Made by a program: the position numbers and the translations under genes
Assembly (NCBI GenBank): GCA_045638125.1
Contig: JAZUAS010000145.1
Location: 1-32,074 of the forward strand
Source of the DNA: SVTX01 sp045638125
GTDB taxonomy: Bacteria; Bacillota; Clostridia; Oscillospirales; CAG-272
Reading direction: 5' to 3'
Length of the DNA: 32,074 nt
Notes under the pieces: model-generated
The model's input: only the letters and a program-made list of their open reading frames with translations
What the model was told of the DNA's origin: nothing
Databases searched by the model: none
Shown: positions 24,061 through 32,051 of the stretch, piece after piece
Layout of the letters: every line of letters starts with the position of its first letter
How positions within the stretch are numbered: position 1 is the stretch's first letter

Positions 24061-24136
24061 AAAAAGGCTTGCAGCTGGAAATGCAAGCCTTTTTTAAGGC
24101 ATCCGGCTCACCCAAGCTTAGGGTGAGCCAGACGCC
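24061..24136 (-). terminator. Tandem terminators of the purine permease gene
   Basis: Reading the minus strand, the gene is followed first by a GC-rich hairpin GGCTCACCC/GGGTGAGCC (24105-24113 with 24121-24129). Then comes a second hairpin AAAAAGGCTTGCA/TGCAAGCCTTTTT (24061-24073 with 24082-24094) ending in a T-run. The second is a strong intrinsic terminator; the first may pause or protect the mRNA. Confidence 0.88.
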
Positions 24137-24169
24137 GTCTTTGTTTTATGTTAATTCCCTACTGTCAAA

Positions 24170-25648
24170 TCAGAACAGAGTTGCGGGAACGAAGAAGTAG
24201 AGGCAGAAGAGGAGCGAAACGATTATTGCGATAACCGAAACGTTCCATGTGGGCTTATCCTTCTTTGTGAATGCATACTTGATGATTCCGATGAGGTACG
24301 CAACGATGGACATAAGGGTGTAGGAGATAAGACCAACACCGATACCCTTGGTGATCGAGTAGGAAAGAACCATGATTACGATAGTAAGGAAAGCAGAGGT
24401 CGCATTGATAGCGTTGCCGAAATCGATTTCCTTGATATTGTTCTTCATCATAAGAACGCCAACGTAGATAAGAGCTGCCGCAGTTGCCGCGGAGGGGATA
24501 ACTGCGAATACGGGCATTGCAAACATAGCTACGAAGAAGAGAGCGGCAGTGGTAAGAGCGGTAAGACCGGTTCTACCACCTGCGGATACACCGGCACCGG
24601 ACTCAACGAATGTAGTAACGGTAGATGTACCAAGCATAGCACCTGTACAGGTTGCAACGGAGTCAGCTATCATGATCTTGCCGTAGTTGTGGGGCTTGTT
24701 GTTCTCATCAGAAAGAATTCTGTTACCGCCACAGCAACCAACGATAGTTCCCATGGTATCGAACATATCGATCATGCACATGGTGATAACAATCATGATT
24801 GCGGAGAAGATGGAAACACCTGCGGGAAGCACGCCGTCGCCTGTGAATACATCAATAAAGGAAGCGAATACGGTATTGTCGCCTGCGAAGAAGTTCTGGA
24901 AGTTTTCCCAGAATTTCCAAGAGATACCGGGAACGTCGCCCGAGAGGACCGAAAGATCGGTAACACCGAAGGGTATACCAATAACGGTAGCGCCGAGAAT
25001 ACCGAGAATAACGGATCCTCTGACGTTCATCTTGTCGAGAATAGCAATAAGGAAGAGACCGATCAAAGCAACGATAGCTGCCTTAGAAGCCTCCCAGCTG
25101 GTAAGGTCAACGAGAGCGACCTGAGTGTACTGGTTCGCAACGATGATACCTGCGTTCTGGAAACCGATGTAAGCGATAAAGAGACCGATACCAACGGAGA
25201 TAGCACCTCTTACCGCAACGGGCATGCCGTCGAACACAAGCTCACGGAAGGTTTTGCCCTTGATCGTGATAAGGGACAGAGCGAGGAAAAGCAGACCCGA
25301 AACGAGAACCAGGAAGAATGCCTGTCCGGGTGTGAATGCTGCAGCGTAGCCTGCCCAACCGCCGATGATACCGCCGAGCATAGAGTTGAGACCCATACCG
25401 GAAGCCTGCGCGAGAGGCATCTTAGCGAGAAACGCCATTAGAAGAGTACCGATAACCGCACCCAAAGCAGTAGCAATAAATGCACTAGACCAATAAGGAC
25501 TTGCAGCACTGCCAAAGATCTGGTTAGGGTTGACCGTCAGAATGTACGCCATAGCAAGGAACGTAACCACGCCCGCTACAAGTTCGGTTCTGACACTTGT
25601 TTTCTTTGCCACGGGGTCAAAACCAAGAAGCTTAGCAAATTTGTTCAT
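24170..25648 (-). CDS. NCS2 family purine permease, AzgA/PbuG-like (492 aa)
   Basis: Membrane transporter of the nucleobase:cation symporter-2 superfamily, AzgA branch, importing hypoxanthine/guanine/adenine with protons. Hallmarks: RTELVAGVVTFLAMAYILTVNP (21-42), the ASGMGLNSML segment (about 80-90), DMFDTMGT (about 290), and ESGAGVSAGGRTGLTAL (about 347-363), which is the signature of the AzgA branch. A dozen hydrophobic segments are evident. TAAGGAGG precedes the ATG. It has its own promoter and tandem terminators. With the punA operon it gives the cell both free-base uptake and nucleoside breakdown. The leader (about 40 nt) is too short for a purine riboswitch. Which purine is preferred is unknown. 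Confidence 0.92.
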   Translation of the reverse strand: MNKFAKLLGFDPVAKKTSVRTELVAGVVTFLAMAYILTVNPNQIFGSAASPYWSSAFIATALGAVIGTLLMAFLAKMPLAQASGMGLNSMLGGIIGGWAGYAAAFTPGQAFFLVLVSGLLFLALSLITIKGKTFRELVFDGMPVAVRGAISVGIGLFIAYIGFQNAGIIVANQYTQVALVDLTSWEASKAAIVALIGLFLIAILDKMNVRGSVILGILGATVIGIPFGVTDLSVLSGDVPGISWKFWENFQNFFAGDNTVFASFIDVFTGDGVLPAGVSIFSAIMIVITMCMIDMFDTMGTIVGCCGGNRILSDENNKPHNYGKIMIADSVATCTGAMLGTSTVTTFVESGAGVSAGGRTGLTALTTAALFFVAMFAMPVFAVIPSAATAAALIYVGVLMMKNNIKEIDFGNAINATSAFLTIVIMVLSYSITKGIGVGLISYTLMSIVAYLIGIIKYAFTKKDKPTWNVSVIAIIVSLLFCLYFFVPATLF

Positions 25649-25690
25649 AAAAACCTCCTTATACGTGCCTTAAGCACAATATTTAATATT

Positions 25691-25719
25691 ATTATAATGT
25701 ATTTTTCCGTAATTTGCAA
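25691..25719 (-). promoter_or_regulatory. Promoter of the purine permease gene
   Basis: TTGCAA (25714-25719), 17-base spacer, TATAAT (25691-25696) on the minus strand, 43 bases before the start codon. Confidence 0.85.
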
Positions 25720-25860
25720 GATATTTTTCAAATTTTTATGTTATTTTTTATAAAATTTGAGTTTTTCTGTTTTTTCTTTAAACTTTCTTAATAGCAGATT
25801 TTTGTTATCGATATTTCCTAACTGTTTAACAAAATGTTCATCAATGTATACTACGCATAT

Positions 25861-25868
25861 GATATAAT
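25861..25868 (+). promoter_or_regulatory. Extended -10 promoter of the LRR/Flg_new surface protein
   Basis: TG-A-TATAAT (TATAAT at 25863-25868) is an extended -10 element; no good -35 is seen at the usual distance. It lies 34 bases before the ATG. Confidence 0.6.
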
Positions 25869-25902
25869 AAAATAAATATACAAAATTAAGGAAGCAGATT
25901 TG

Positions 25903-27171
25903 ATGGAAAACCACAAGGGCAAATATAACATCATAATAACTTTTGCAATACTCTTCTTAGCTGTATCGGTGCTTTTGGCGTTAGTATTTTTTGCGGGCAA
26001 AAAGACCTATGTGGTGCGTTTTGACCTCAACGGCGGCACCCTTATCAGCGGATCTCTTGAGCAGCATATAACTCAGGGACAGGATGCCGTTCCGCCTACG
26101 GCAGTCAAGGACGGAGCGTATCTGCGAGGATGGAACGCGTCATATCGTCAGATTACTAAGGATATGGTGATCGAAGCGATTTGGGAGTACGAAACAACCA
26201 CGGGAATTATTTATTCAGGCAGTCAAAACCAGAACTATACGGAAATCATAGGATCATACGAATATCTGAAGGGCGATGTGTATTTAGGAGCTTATTACGG
26301 TGACAAAAAAATACTCGGAATACGCGAAAATGCCTTTTCCGATCGTGAAGGTATAACCAAGGTCTACCTTCTTGACGGACTTATCTCTATCGGCGAGTCT
26401 GCCTTTTCAGGATGTACCGCTCTTAGGGAAATCGAAATTCCGGGAACCGTAACACATCTTGGCAAAGGAGCGTTCAGCGGCTGCGAATCCCTTGAAAGGA
26501 TAGTACTTAACGAGGGACTTTTGGAAATAGGAGCAGGCGCGTTTGAAGGCTGCGTCGGTCTTAAAGAGATCGTATTACCCGCAAGTCTTGAGCGAATAGG
26601 CGCCGGTGCCTTTAAGGGATGCGACGATCTGATAATAACCGTCACCCACGCCGAAGAAAAAACCTACAAGAATTGGGCGAAGGGCTGGCAAGGAAGCGCA
26701 ACGGTAGTATGGCCCGATGGTGTTTTTATCGACGGGTCCGAGTCAGAGGAAATAGGCGGTATTATAAAGCCGGTGCTGAGACCCGGTATTAACTTTGACG
26801 ATCCCAAGTTTCCGAGACCGGGATTTCAAATAGACCCCGACAGATTTAAAGACCCAATCCTTGACAAAGAGACCGAATCCGAGGAAACCGAGTCGGACAA
26901 AATCGAATCCGAGGAGACCGAATCCGAGGGATTAAAAAGGCCGGTGCTTGACACAGGAATCAATCTCGGCGGTCTCAAAAAGCCAAACCTCGACATAGGA
27001 ATCGATCTCGGCGGCTTAAAAAAGCCAAATCTCGACATAGGAATCGATCTCGGCGGCTTAAAAAAGCCGAGTCTTGAAATAGAATTCGATACCAAGCCAA
27101 GCCTTGATACTGATACCAACACTGAAACCGAATCCGACACCTCTGTTACAAGTGAAACGGAAGAAGAATAG
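25903..27171 (+). CDS. Membrane-anchored surface protein with Flg_new domain, BspA-type LRRs and 14-residue tandem repeats (422 aa)
   Basis: An uncleaved-looking N-terminal helix (about 9-31) anchors the protein, with the rest outside. An InlB/Flg_new beta domain (about 36-96, RFDLNGGT... ending IWEY) comes first. Four LRR_5 repeats follow (about 135-247) with the pattern IGESAFSGCTALREIEIPG. Next is a stalk: an acidic five-residue repeat region (ETESE type, about 323-343), then four copies of a 14-residue unit G-L-K-K-P-x-L-D-I-G-I-D-L-G, then an acidic Ser/Thr tail. There is no LPxTG sorting signal. The start is ATG 25903 (AAGGAAG upstream); the frame's TTG at 25900 is less likely. Likely an adhesin or cell-surface binding protein. 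It is cotranscribed with the membrane protein gene 11 bases downstream. Confidence 0.85.
   Translation: MENHKGKYNIIITFAILFLAVSVLLALVFFAGKKTYVVRFDLNGGTLISGSLEQHITQGQDAVPPTAVKDGAYLRGWNASYRQITKDMVIEAIWEYETTTGIIYSGSQNQNYTEIIGSYEYLKGDVYLGAYYGDKKILGIRENAFSDREGITKVYLLDGLISIGESAFSGCTALREIEIPGTVTHLGKGAFSGCESLERIVLNEGLLEIGAGAFEGCVGLKEIVLPASLERIGAGAFKGCDDLIITVTHAEEKTYKNWAKGWQGSATVVWPDGVFIDGSESEEIGGIIKPVLRPGINFDDPKFPRPGFQIDPDRFKDPILDKETESEETESDKIESEETESEGLKRPVLDTGINLGGLKKPNLDIGIDLGGLKKPNLDIGIDLGGLKKPSLEIEFDTKPSLDTDTNTETESDTSVTSETEEE
26929..27096 (+). repeat. Tandem 42-bp repeat in the surface protein gene, four units
   Basis: Units at 26929-26970, 26971-27012, 27013-27054 and 27055-27096. Units 2 and 3 encode identical 14-mers and are nearly identical in DNA, while units 1 and 4 have diverged. 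A degenerate relative (IIKPVLRPGIN) lies upstream near 26760. The pattern suggests recent unit duplication and possible length variation. Confidence 0.9.
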
Positions 27172-27182
27172 GAGGATACAGT

Positions 27183-27902
27183 ATGCACATAATACCCATG
27201 CTTGGCATACTCTCCCTGGTGTTTTTCGCGGCGCTGTTTCTGATGTGCTTTTTCCGTGAAAGGTTAAAAAATCCAATAATCAATACCCTTTTTGTGTGTG
27301 CTTGCGCAATCTTCTTTTTCCTTTGGAATTATGCTATGTACGAGCATCGCGGAGGAAACACAAACGGATTTATGATACTTGAAAATATAAGTCCGTATAT
27401 CTGTGCGGTTATAATTGCAACTCCATTTTTGAACAAGAGGATAAAGGATTTTGCGTACTGCGGAATAGCGTTTCTCGGCTTTGGAATGTTCGTCGCTTTG
27501 TTTATCAGCCCCGAGGTAGAGTATCTCTTTAATTATCACCAAGACGCGAAGTTTATACATATAAGCGAGGCGATCTGTCACCTCATTATGGCTCTCTACG
27601 GATTCTATCTAATTCTTTCCGACAGGGTTCAGCTCGAGCTTAAGAATTACGGAAAGGCCTTAGCATTTATCTATTCGTCTATCGGATTTGGAGTTTTTCT
27701 CAACTGGTGCTTCCATCTTTCAAATTTCGGTATGAATATGTACGGTAATTATTCCATCTATTTTCTCGATATTTTCGGTAGCTTTGAAGCAACCTTGATC
27801 GCATATCTTACAGGAGTTCTTGCGACTGTTACCCTTGGATTTCTCGCAGGGATCTTCCTCGATTGGATAACTCATAAAAAGGCAAAAAACCGAAAGCCTT
27901 AA
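27183..27902 (+). CDS. Seven-helix integral membrane protein of unknown function (239 aa)
   Basis: Seven hydrophobic segments at about 3-24, 32-53, 69-84, 90-108, 125-144, 158-178 and 194-227, with short loops and a basic C-terminal tail (HKKAKNRKP), placing the C-terminus inside. GGAGG lies seven bases before the ATG, which is 11 bases after the stop of the LRR surface protein, so they are one operon. Size and topology resemble the YwaF/TIGR02206 (TMEM164-like) membrane proteins, and a histidine-bearing helix (HISEAICHLIM) and NWCFHL segment could mark an active or binding site. I do not see enough motif identity to assign that family. Function unknown. Confidence 0.75.
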   Translation: MHIIPMLGILSLVFFAALFLMCFFRERLKNPIINTLFVCACAIFFFLWNYAMYEHRGGNTNGFMILENISPYICAVIIATPFLNKRIKDFAYCGIAFLGFGMFVALFISPEVEYLFNYHQDAKFIHISEAICHLIMALYGFYLILSDRVQLELKNYGKALAFIYSSIGFGVFLNWCFHLSNFGMNMYGNYSIYFLDIFGSFEATLIAYLTGVLATVTLGFLAGIFLDWITHKKAKNRKP

Positions 27903-27918
27903 GTCTTTCGGTTTTTTT
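27884..27918. terminator. Bidirectional terminator between the membrane protein and YhcH-family genes
   Basis: AACCGAAAG (ending 27896) pairs with CTTTCGGTT (27905-27913), flanked by A6 and T7 runs. It overlaps the stop codon of the plus-strand gene and serves the converging minus-strand gene as well. Confidence 0.9.
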
Positions 27919-27954
27919 ATGGCATCAGAGTTTTTTGAAAAACTGTTTTTATTT

Positions 27955-28410
27955 TCACACCTTTATCTTAGCAACCGCCTTTAAAAGCTTTGCGTCAGAG
28001 GAGCCGTTCATCACGGGAATGTGAGCGTCTTCGGGAAAAACGATACAAAAATCTCCCTCGTGCAGAATTATTTTTCTGTATTCTCCTTTAAGAAGGATAT
28101 AATCATCGCTCTCGTTATACTCGCTTATAGGTTCAAGAGTTGACGTTTCGGCGTATCCAATTCCCTCGCTGCCCGAAATGCAGTAATGAATATCAATATA
28201 TTTTCTGTGCGCTTCGAGTGGCTTTTCCGTGCCATCGGGATTTTTATCCGCGGTATCGGCAAATTCGCCTGAAAAGTTGACTCGATAATCTTCGCGGACG
28301 ATTCCCTCTTTGGAGTCTTTCGTCAAGGTCTTCAAAAAGTCAAAAGCCTCTGCAAAATATGGATTTAACGCGCAATATCTCTCTGCATCTTTTATGTTGG
28401 CTAATATCAT
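27955..28410 (-). CDS. YhcH/YjgK/YiaL family protein (DUF386), cupin-like (151 aa)
   Basis: Small cytoplasmic beta-barrel protein of the DUF386 family, whose members include NanQ (sialic acid anomerase) and the former beta-galactosidase beta subunit EbgC. Metal/ligand-site pattern is visible: EAHRKYIDIHYCISG (66-80) with two histidines, YAETS (86-90), and the C-terminal FCIVFPEDAHIPVM segment (120-133) with the third histidine. Length is normal. GGGGGATT precedes the ATG. It is monocistronic behind a perfect consensus promoter with an 80-nt leader, and no sialic acid or galactoside genes are nearby, so the sugar substrate remains open. Confidence 0.9.
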   Translation of the reverse strand: MILANIKDAERYCALNPYFAEAFDFLKTLTKDSKEGIVREDYRVNFSGEFADTADKNPDGTEKPLEAHRKYIDIHYCISGSEGIGYAETSTLEPISEYNESDDYILLKGEYRKIILHEGDFCIVFPEDAHIPVMNGSSDAKLLKAVAKIKV

Positions 28411-28493
28411 TTCTAATCCCCCTATAATGATTATAAATTGTTATATTACTGATAACTCTTCTTCTGTATTTTTTGTCAAACAATACACTTGGT

Positions 28494-28522
28494 ATTATAA
28501 CAAAGAAGACAAGCTTTGTCAA
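28494..28522 (-). promoter_or_regulatory. Consensus promoter of the YhcH-family gene
   Basis: TTGACA (28517-28522), exactly 17 bases, TATAAT (28494-28499) on the minus strand: perfect sigma-A consensus. Confidence 0.9.
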
Positions 28523-28538
28523 TACGCAACATTTAAAA

Positions 28539-28649
28539 ATGCGTAGTAAGCGGTTAAGAAAAACTACAACCGACCATCTTACCGTCTACAACGATGACCG
28601 TTTTGCGTATTCGCTGAAGGACGGAACGGAAATAACGGTTATGCTTTGA
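28539..28649 (+). pseudogene. 36-residue open frame, probable C-terminal remnant of a lost gene
   Basis: An ATG-initiated frame ends in TGA at 28647-28649. Its composition is protein-like (HLTVYNDDRFAYSLKDG, EITVML) rather than random, but there is no ribosome binding site and the start lies just behind the divergent promoter of the YhcH gene. The tail reads like the end of a larger protein's last beta-hairpin. It is followed by a hairpin terminator. Could be a decayed gene end or a chance frame; family not recognised. Confidence 0.35.
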
Positions 28650-28663
28650 AAGATAATAGAAAA

Positions 28664-28711
28664 GTCCCCGAATAACACCTGGTGTGATGCTGTTCGGGGA
28701 TAAGTTTTTAT
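28664..28711. terminator. Terminator after the four-repeat Flg_new gene
   Basis: TCCCCGAA (28665-28672) pairs with TTCGGGGA (28693-28700) around an inner CACC/GGTG stem. T-rich tracts follow on both strands (AGTTTTTA plus, CTTTTCTA minus). It would end the minus-strand gene stopping at 28734. Confidence 0.8.
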
Positions 28712-28733
28712 AAACTGATGTTTTGCAACAATT

Positions 28734-30665
28734 TTATGGCTCGTTGCTTGCGGAGTTGGCTTTCCATGTGTAAGGGCTTATGGTTTTGACGTCCTTGCCG
28801 GCATTACCGCCACCAAAGTAATTACCAACAGTGGCTACACCAATGTACGTACCATCCGCAAACCAAACGCCGTCGTCTCCGCGGCTAACGATCTGTTGGT
28901 AAACCATGATCTCGTCTCCGATTTTCGCGTTTGTGCAAACATCTCCGTAGTACATATAAAGTCTCATTCGTTTGTTTTGATATGCGGGATCGGGGTCAAC
29001 CTCAAATATAAAGTGAAGATTTTCCGTCAGCTTCGAGTTTGCATAAGACGCAATAGCAGACATAGTACCACCCGACACGCTGTTTACGCTACAGTGAAGA
29101 ATCGGCGCGTCTTCTTTGGGCCTTTTTTTCGAGGTCAACGACTCCATAACCGAATCAAATATAAGATCACTATGATTGAGGCAATTATTACTGTCAGAAA
29201 GCAACGCCTCTACAAGCCCCAAAAAGTCGCTGTGAGCTTCTCCCGAAGGATCCGATGCTTTCTCCCAACCTGCGTAAAGTGTCATATCCGAAGCAGGAAA
29301 ATCAGTATCGAAATTCCAACCCGAGGTGCATCCCGCATCGGTATACCAGCCAATAAAAGTATAGCCGTCTCTTATAGGCATTTCGGGTCTCGGTATAAGA
29401 TTTCCCGACTCTACTGTAGCGCTGATGTCCGAAGCGCCGTTATTAGACTTAAATGTGATTGTATATTCAACAATCTCTATGACCGGTGCAAGCTCCCATC
29501 CGCCGTAGAGAACGGTATGGTTCTCTACCATATTCACTTCAAAATTCCATGCGTTAGTACAAGCCTCATCGGTATACCAGCCAATGAAAACATATCCCTC
29601 TTTTACGGGTGTTGTAGGTCTTGGGATAAAATCTCCTGTCAGGACAACAATAGTCCTATCAGGCTCCCCGTTATTGGGCTTAAACGTAATATCGCAATCC
29701 GGAGGCACAGGAGGAACGTATATTTCCCATCCACCGTAAAGAGTCATATCGGAATTGACCTTGTCCGTATCAAAGTTCCACGGCATAGTACAATCGCTGT
29801 CGGTGTACCAACCGATAAACGTAAATCCGTCCATAACGGGCGTGGTCTGCGGAGGGATCAAAGAACCCGCAGGAACAACAATAGCGCGAGTGGTATCACC
29901 ATTATTGGGTCTAAATACTACACTATATTGAGTTGGTGCATTTTTTCCCCAACCGGCATAAAGCGTTAAATGACCAGTTACTCGGTCGATATCAAAGTTC
30001 CAAGGAGTAGTCAGAGACTCATCCGAATACCAGCCTATAAACGTATACCCGGCTCTGGATGGTGTCTCGGGTCTCGGTACGAATTCGTTTGCGTGAACCT
30101 TAACCGATGTAGCAGCATTTCCGTTGTTATATTGGAACGTTACGTCAAATTCGTCATAACCAGGGAGAATGTCTGTACCCGTCTTTTCAATAAAATTAAA
30201 ATTCAAGACATAGTACTCCGTAGTAATACTTTTGGGCACGTTTATTGTGATGTCGAATGAAAGCGTACCGTTACCCGGTGCAATCTCATCAAGACGAGAA
30301 ATTCCGCTCAAGGTATAGGTAATCTCGGTTCCCGAATAAACTCCATCGAAATCCATTTCAGAGCCGTCTATAACGCGGTCAAAAACATAGGTGGTGTCAG
30401 AGATATTTATAACGTCGATCGTAAAGGTTGCAGTACCGCCTCCATTAACGCTTGCGAACATTACCGTTCCATTCGTATTGTTAACCGTCACCCCCGCACT
30501 TTGCGTGGGAGAAATATTTGTAATATAGACGTCGGGCAGATTCGGTTTAGCCTCAACGCTTCCGGTGATAGACAACGTACCTGTCACCACAGCATACCCG
30601 ATACAAATAAACAAGCCCATCAAAATTAATGATGCACACAGCCAGGCGGTTTTCAATGGTTTCAT
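28734..30665 (-). CDS. Secreted protein with four InlB/Flg_new repeats (643 aa)
   Basis: An N-terminal signal region (hydrophobic 7-27, then YAVVTGTLSITGSVEAKP) resembles the SipW/TasA-type exported-protein leader. A beta-rich domain (about 40-165) follows, with alternating Thr/Ile strands. Four InlB B-type (Listeria-Bacteroides, Flg_new) repeats occupy 173-239, 247-313, 324-390 and 401-467, each ending GYTFIGWYTD...PWNFD...LYAGW. The remaining about 170 residues form a C-terminal domain I cannot name, containing two cysteines near 525 and 577. No LPxTG motif. RBS AAGGAGA precedes the ATG; a good promoter (30700-30727) and terminator make it monocistronic. Likely a surface or matrix protein with a binding tip at the C-terminus; that is inference. 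Confidence 0.85.
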   Translation of the reverse strand: MKPLKTAWLCASLILMGLFICIGYAVVTGTLSITGSVEAKPNLPDVYITNISPTQSAGVTVNNTNGTVMFASVNGGGTATFTIDVINISDTTYVFDRVIDGSEMDFDGVYSGTEITYTLSGISRLDEIAPGNGTLSFDITINVPKSITTEYYVLNFNFIEKTGTDILPGYDEFDVTFQYNNGNAATSVKVHANEFVPRPETPSRAGYTFIGWYSDESLTTPWNFDIDRVTGHLTLYAGWGKNAPTQYSVVFRPNNGDTTRAIVVPAGSLIPPQTTPVMDGFTFIGWYTDSDCTMPWNFDTDKVNSDMTLYGGWEIYVPPVPPDCDITFKPNNGEPDRTIVVLTGDFIPRPTTPVKEGYVFIGWYTDEACTNAWNFEVNMVENHTVLYGGWELAPVIEIVEYTITFKSNNGASDISATVESGNLIPRPEMPIRDGYTFIGWYTDAGCTSGWNFDTDFPASDMTLYAGWEKASDPSGEAHSDFLGLVEALLSDSNNCLNHSDLIFDSVMESLTSKKRPKEDAPILHCSVNSVSGGTMSAIASYANSKLTENLHFIFEVDPDPAYQNKRMRLYMYYGDVCTNAKIGDEIMVYQQIVSRGDDGVWFADGTYIGVATVGNYFGGGNAGKDVKTISPYTWKANSASNEP

Positions 30666-30699
30666 GAAATTTGTCTCCTTTCTATCACCTTATATGTTA

Positions 30700-30727
30700 A
30701 TTATAGCATATTTTTTGCTTTTTGCAA
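30700..30727 (-). promoter_or_regulatory. Promoter of the four-repeat Flg_new gene
   Basis: TTGCAA (30722-30727), 16-base spacer, TATAAT (30700-30705) on the minus strand. Confidence 0.8.
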
Positions 30728-30760
30728 CACTTTTTTACATATAAGATAAACAACCATAAA

Positions 30761-30790
30761 GAAACCCCCGAGGTTTTCGTTCGGGGGGGA
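30761..30790 (-). terminator. Terminator of the mscS-type gene
   Basis: ACCCCCGA (30764-30771) pairs with TCGGGGGG (30781-30788), followed on the minus strand by TTTCTTTA, 14 bases after the channel gene stop. Confidence 0.85.
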
Positions 30791-30803
30791 TTACAGACAC
30801 AAG

Positions 30804-31610
30804 TTATTTTGTTATCATATGAACGTTCACGTGAGGATAGCTGAAAGCAACTCCGTTCTTCTCGAAGGTAGGCTTGATAGCATCCATTATATCAAAATAA
30901 ACCGTCCAATAATTCTGATTTTCACACCAAGCACGAGCGGTATAAAGAATATCGCTATCTCTGAACTCCTTGACGTGAGCAACGGGAGTTTGCCCCTCTT
31001 CGTTTTGAAGAACCAGAGGATGCTCGCGAAGCATCTTAAGCAAGACCTCACGCACCTTTTCTACGTCTTCATCGTAAGACGTGGAAACCAAAAATTCAAC
31101 TCTGCGGAATGGAGCGTTTGAATAGTTTATAATGCTATCGTTGGCGATCTTACTGTTGGGGATTTGAATCAGCTTTTTGTCAGGAGTGTCCAGCTTGGTG
31201 TAAAACAAGCCGACCTCACGCACAGAGCCGGCTTCGCCTCCCGCCTCAACGTAATCTCCCACCTTGAACGGGTGGTTGGAAATGATCTGCAATCCTCCGA
31301 ATACGTTGCTCAAAAAATCCTGAATTGCCAAAGACAGTGCAACTCCGATAACAGAGAGCGCGGCAATCAAGGAAGAAACCGAGATTCCGAGACTGCTTAA
31401 TATTATAATGACAACAGTGAACAAAAGAAATGCTTTTATCGCAATTCTCAAAATTTTGCAAACAAGCTGATCAATCTTTGATTTTTTGATGAGGTTATCA
31501 AAAATCTTCAAAATCACTTTAACCGCGATCAAACAAGCCGCCGATAAAATAATGGTTATGATTGCTTTTTGCCAGGGTAATTGCTTTAAAAATTCCCAAA
31601 TTTCAGGCAT
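30804..31610 (-). CDS. mscS: Small-conductance mechanosensitive channel, MscS family (268 aa)
   Basis: Membrane tension-gated channel releasing osmolytes during hypo-osmotic shock. Three N-terminal helices (about 15-33, 53-73, 79-100) lead into the pore-lining TM3 and its GVALSLAIQDFLSNVFGGLQII segment (about 88-109). The beta domain hallmark HPFKVGDYVEAGG (112-124) and PNSKIANDSIINYS (about 150-163) follow, then the alpha/beta C-terminal cage. Length is typical of minimal MscS. The start is ATG 31610 with AGGAGA eight bases upstream; the frame also opens at 31637 but would contain that RBS. It is monocistronic. Confidence 0.94.
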   Translation of the reverse strand: MPEIWEFLKQLPWQKAIITIILSAACLIAVKVILKIFDNLIKKSKIDQLVCKILRIAIKAFLLFTVVIIILSSLGISVSSLIAALSVIGVALSLAIQDFLSNVFGGLQIISNHPFKVGDYVEAGGEAGSVREVGLFYTKLDTPDKKLIQIPNSKIANDSIINYSNAPFRRVEFLVSTSYDEDVEKVREVLLKMLREHPLVLQNEEGQTPVAHVKEFRDSDILYTARAWCENQNYWTVYFDIMDAIKPTFEKNGVAFSYPHVNVHMITK

Positions 31611-31657
31611 TTTATTTTCTCCTAAATTTAAAAACATAGTGGTTATTCTAAAAAGAT

Positions 31658-31686
31658 ATTATATCACATTTTTGAATATAAAACAA
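31658..31686 (-). promoter_or_regulatory. Promoter of the mscS-type gene
   Basis: TTGTTT (31681-31686), 17-base spacer, TATAAT (31658-31663) with a TG extension (TGATATAAT) on the minus strand. Confidence 0.75.
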
Positions 31687-31976
31687 TAGGTTTTAAAAAT
31701 GTATGTTTAATATTTTTTGGAAATGATGTCGGGAGGGGATTTTTCAAGGCGCAAGCAGGCGTACGGTATCCGACCTCCGGGTTATCGCTCCGCGCCGCCG
31801 CAGGCGCATAATCGTCTGTCGCGCCTTGATACAATCGGCTCGTCATACTCCTTGCTTCGTGCGGTCTCACCTCGCAAAAAGGATACTCAATCCTTTTTGC
31901 TCGTTCGCCCAACGAGCTACGCTCATCACAGCTCTAACCCGAAGGGCAAAAGTTACAGATGCGCATCCCCGCAACC

Positions 31977-32015
31977 AAAAAGAAAAGGTAGCACATCGTG
32001 CTACCTTTTCTTTTT
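31977..32015. terminator. Strong bidirectional terminator-like hairpin
   Basis: An 18-bp perfect stem AAAAAGAAAAGGTAGCAC / GTGCTACCTTTTCTTTTT with three-base loop, A- and T-tailed on both strands, far longer than other terminators in the window. Confidence 0.7.
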
Positions 32016-32051
32016 GCCCGGGGCTTTAACGTAGGGATTCGAAGCAGTGAA

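Noticed and set aside
25649..25690. Possible purine riboswitch before the NCS2 permease
   Set aside because: Only about 40 bases lie between the -10 and the start codon, too short for an aptamer plus expression platform, and no conserved loop sequences are present.
26881..27150. Tandem repeats considered as a CRISPR array
   Set aside because: Units are contiguous, in frame and without spacers, and encode a repeated peptide stalk.
32034..32050. TTCGAATCCC on the minus strand, resembling a tRNA T-loop
   Set aside because: Flanking bases do not form a T-stem and no acceptor, anticodon or D arm could be found.
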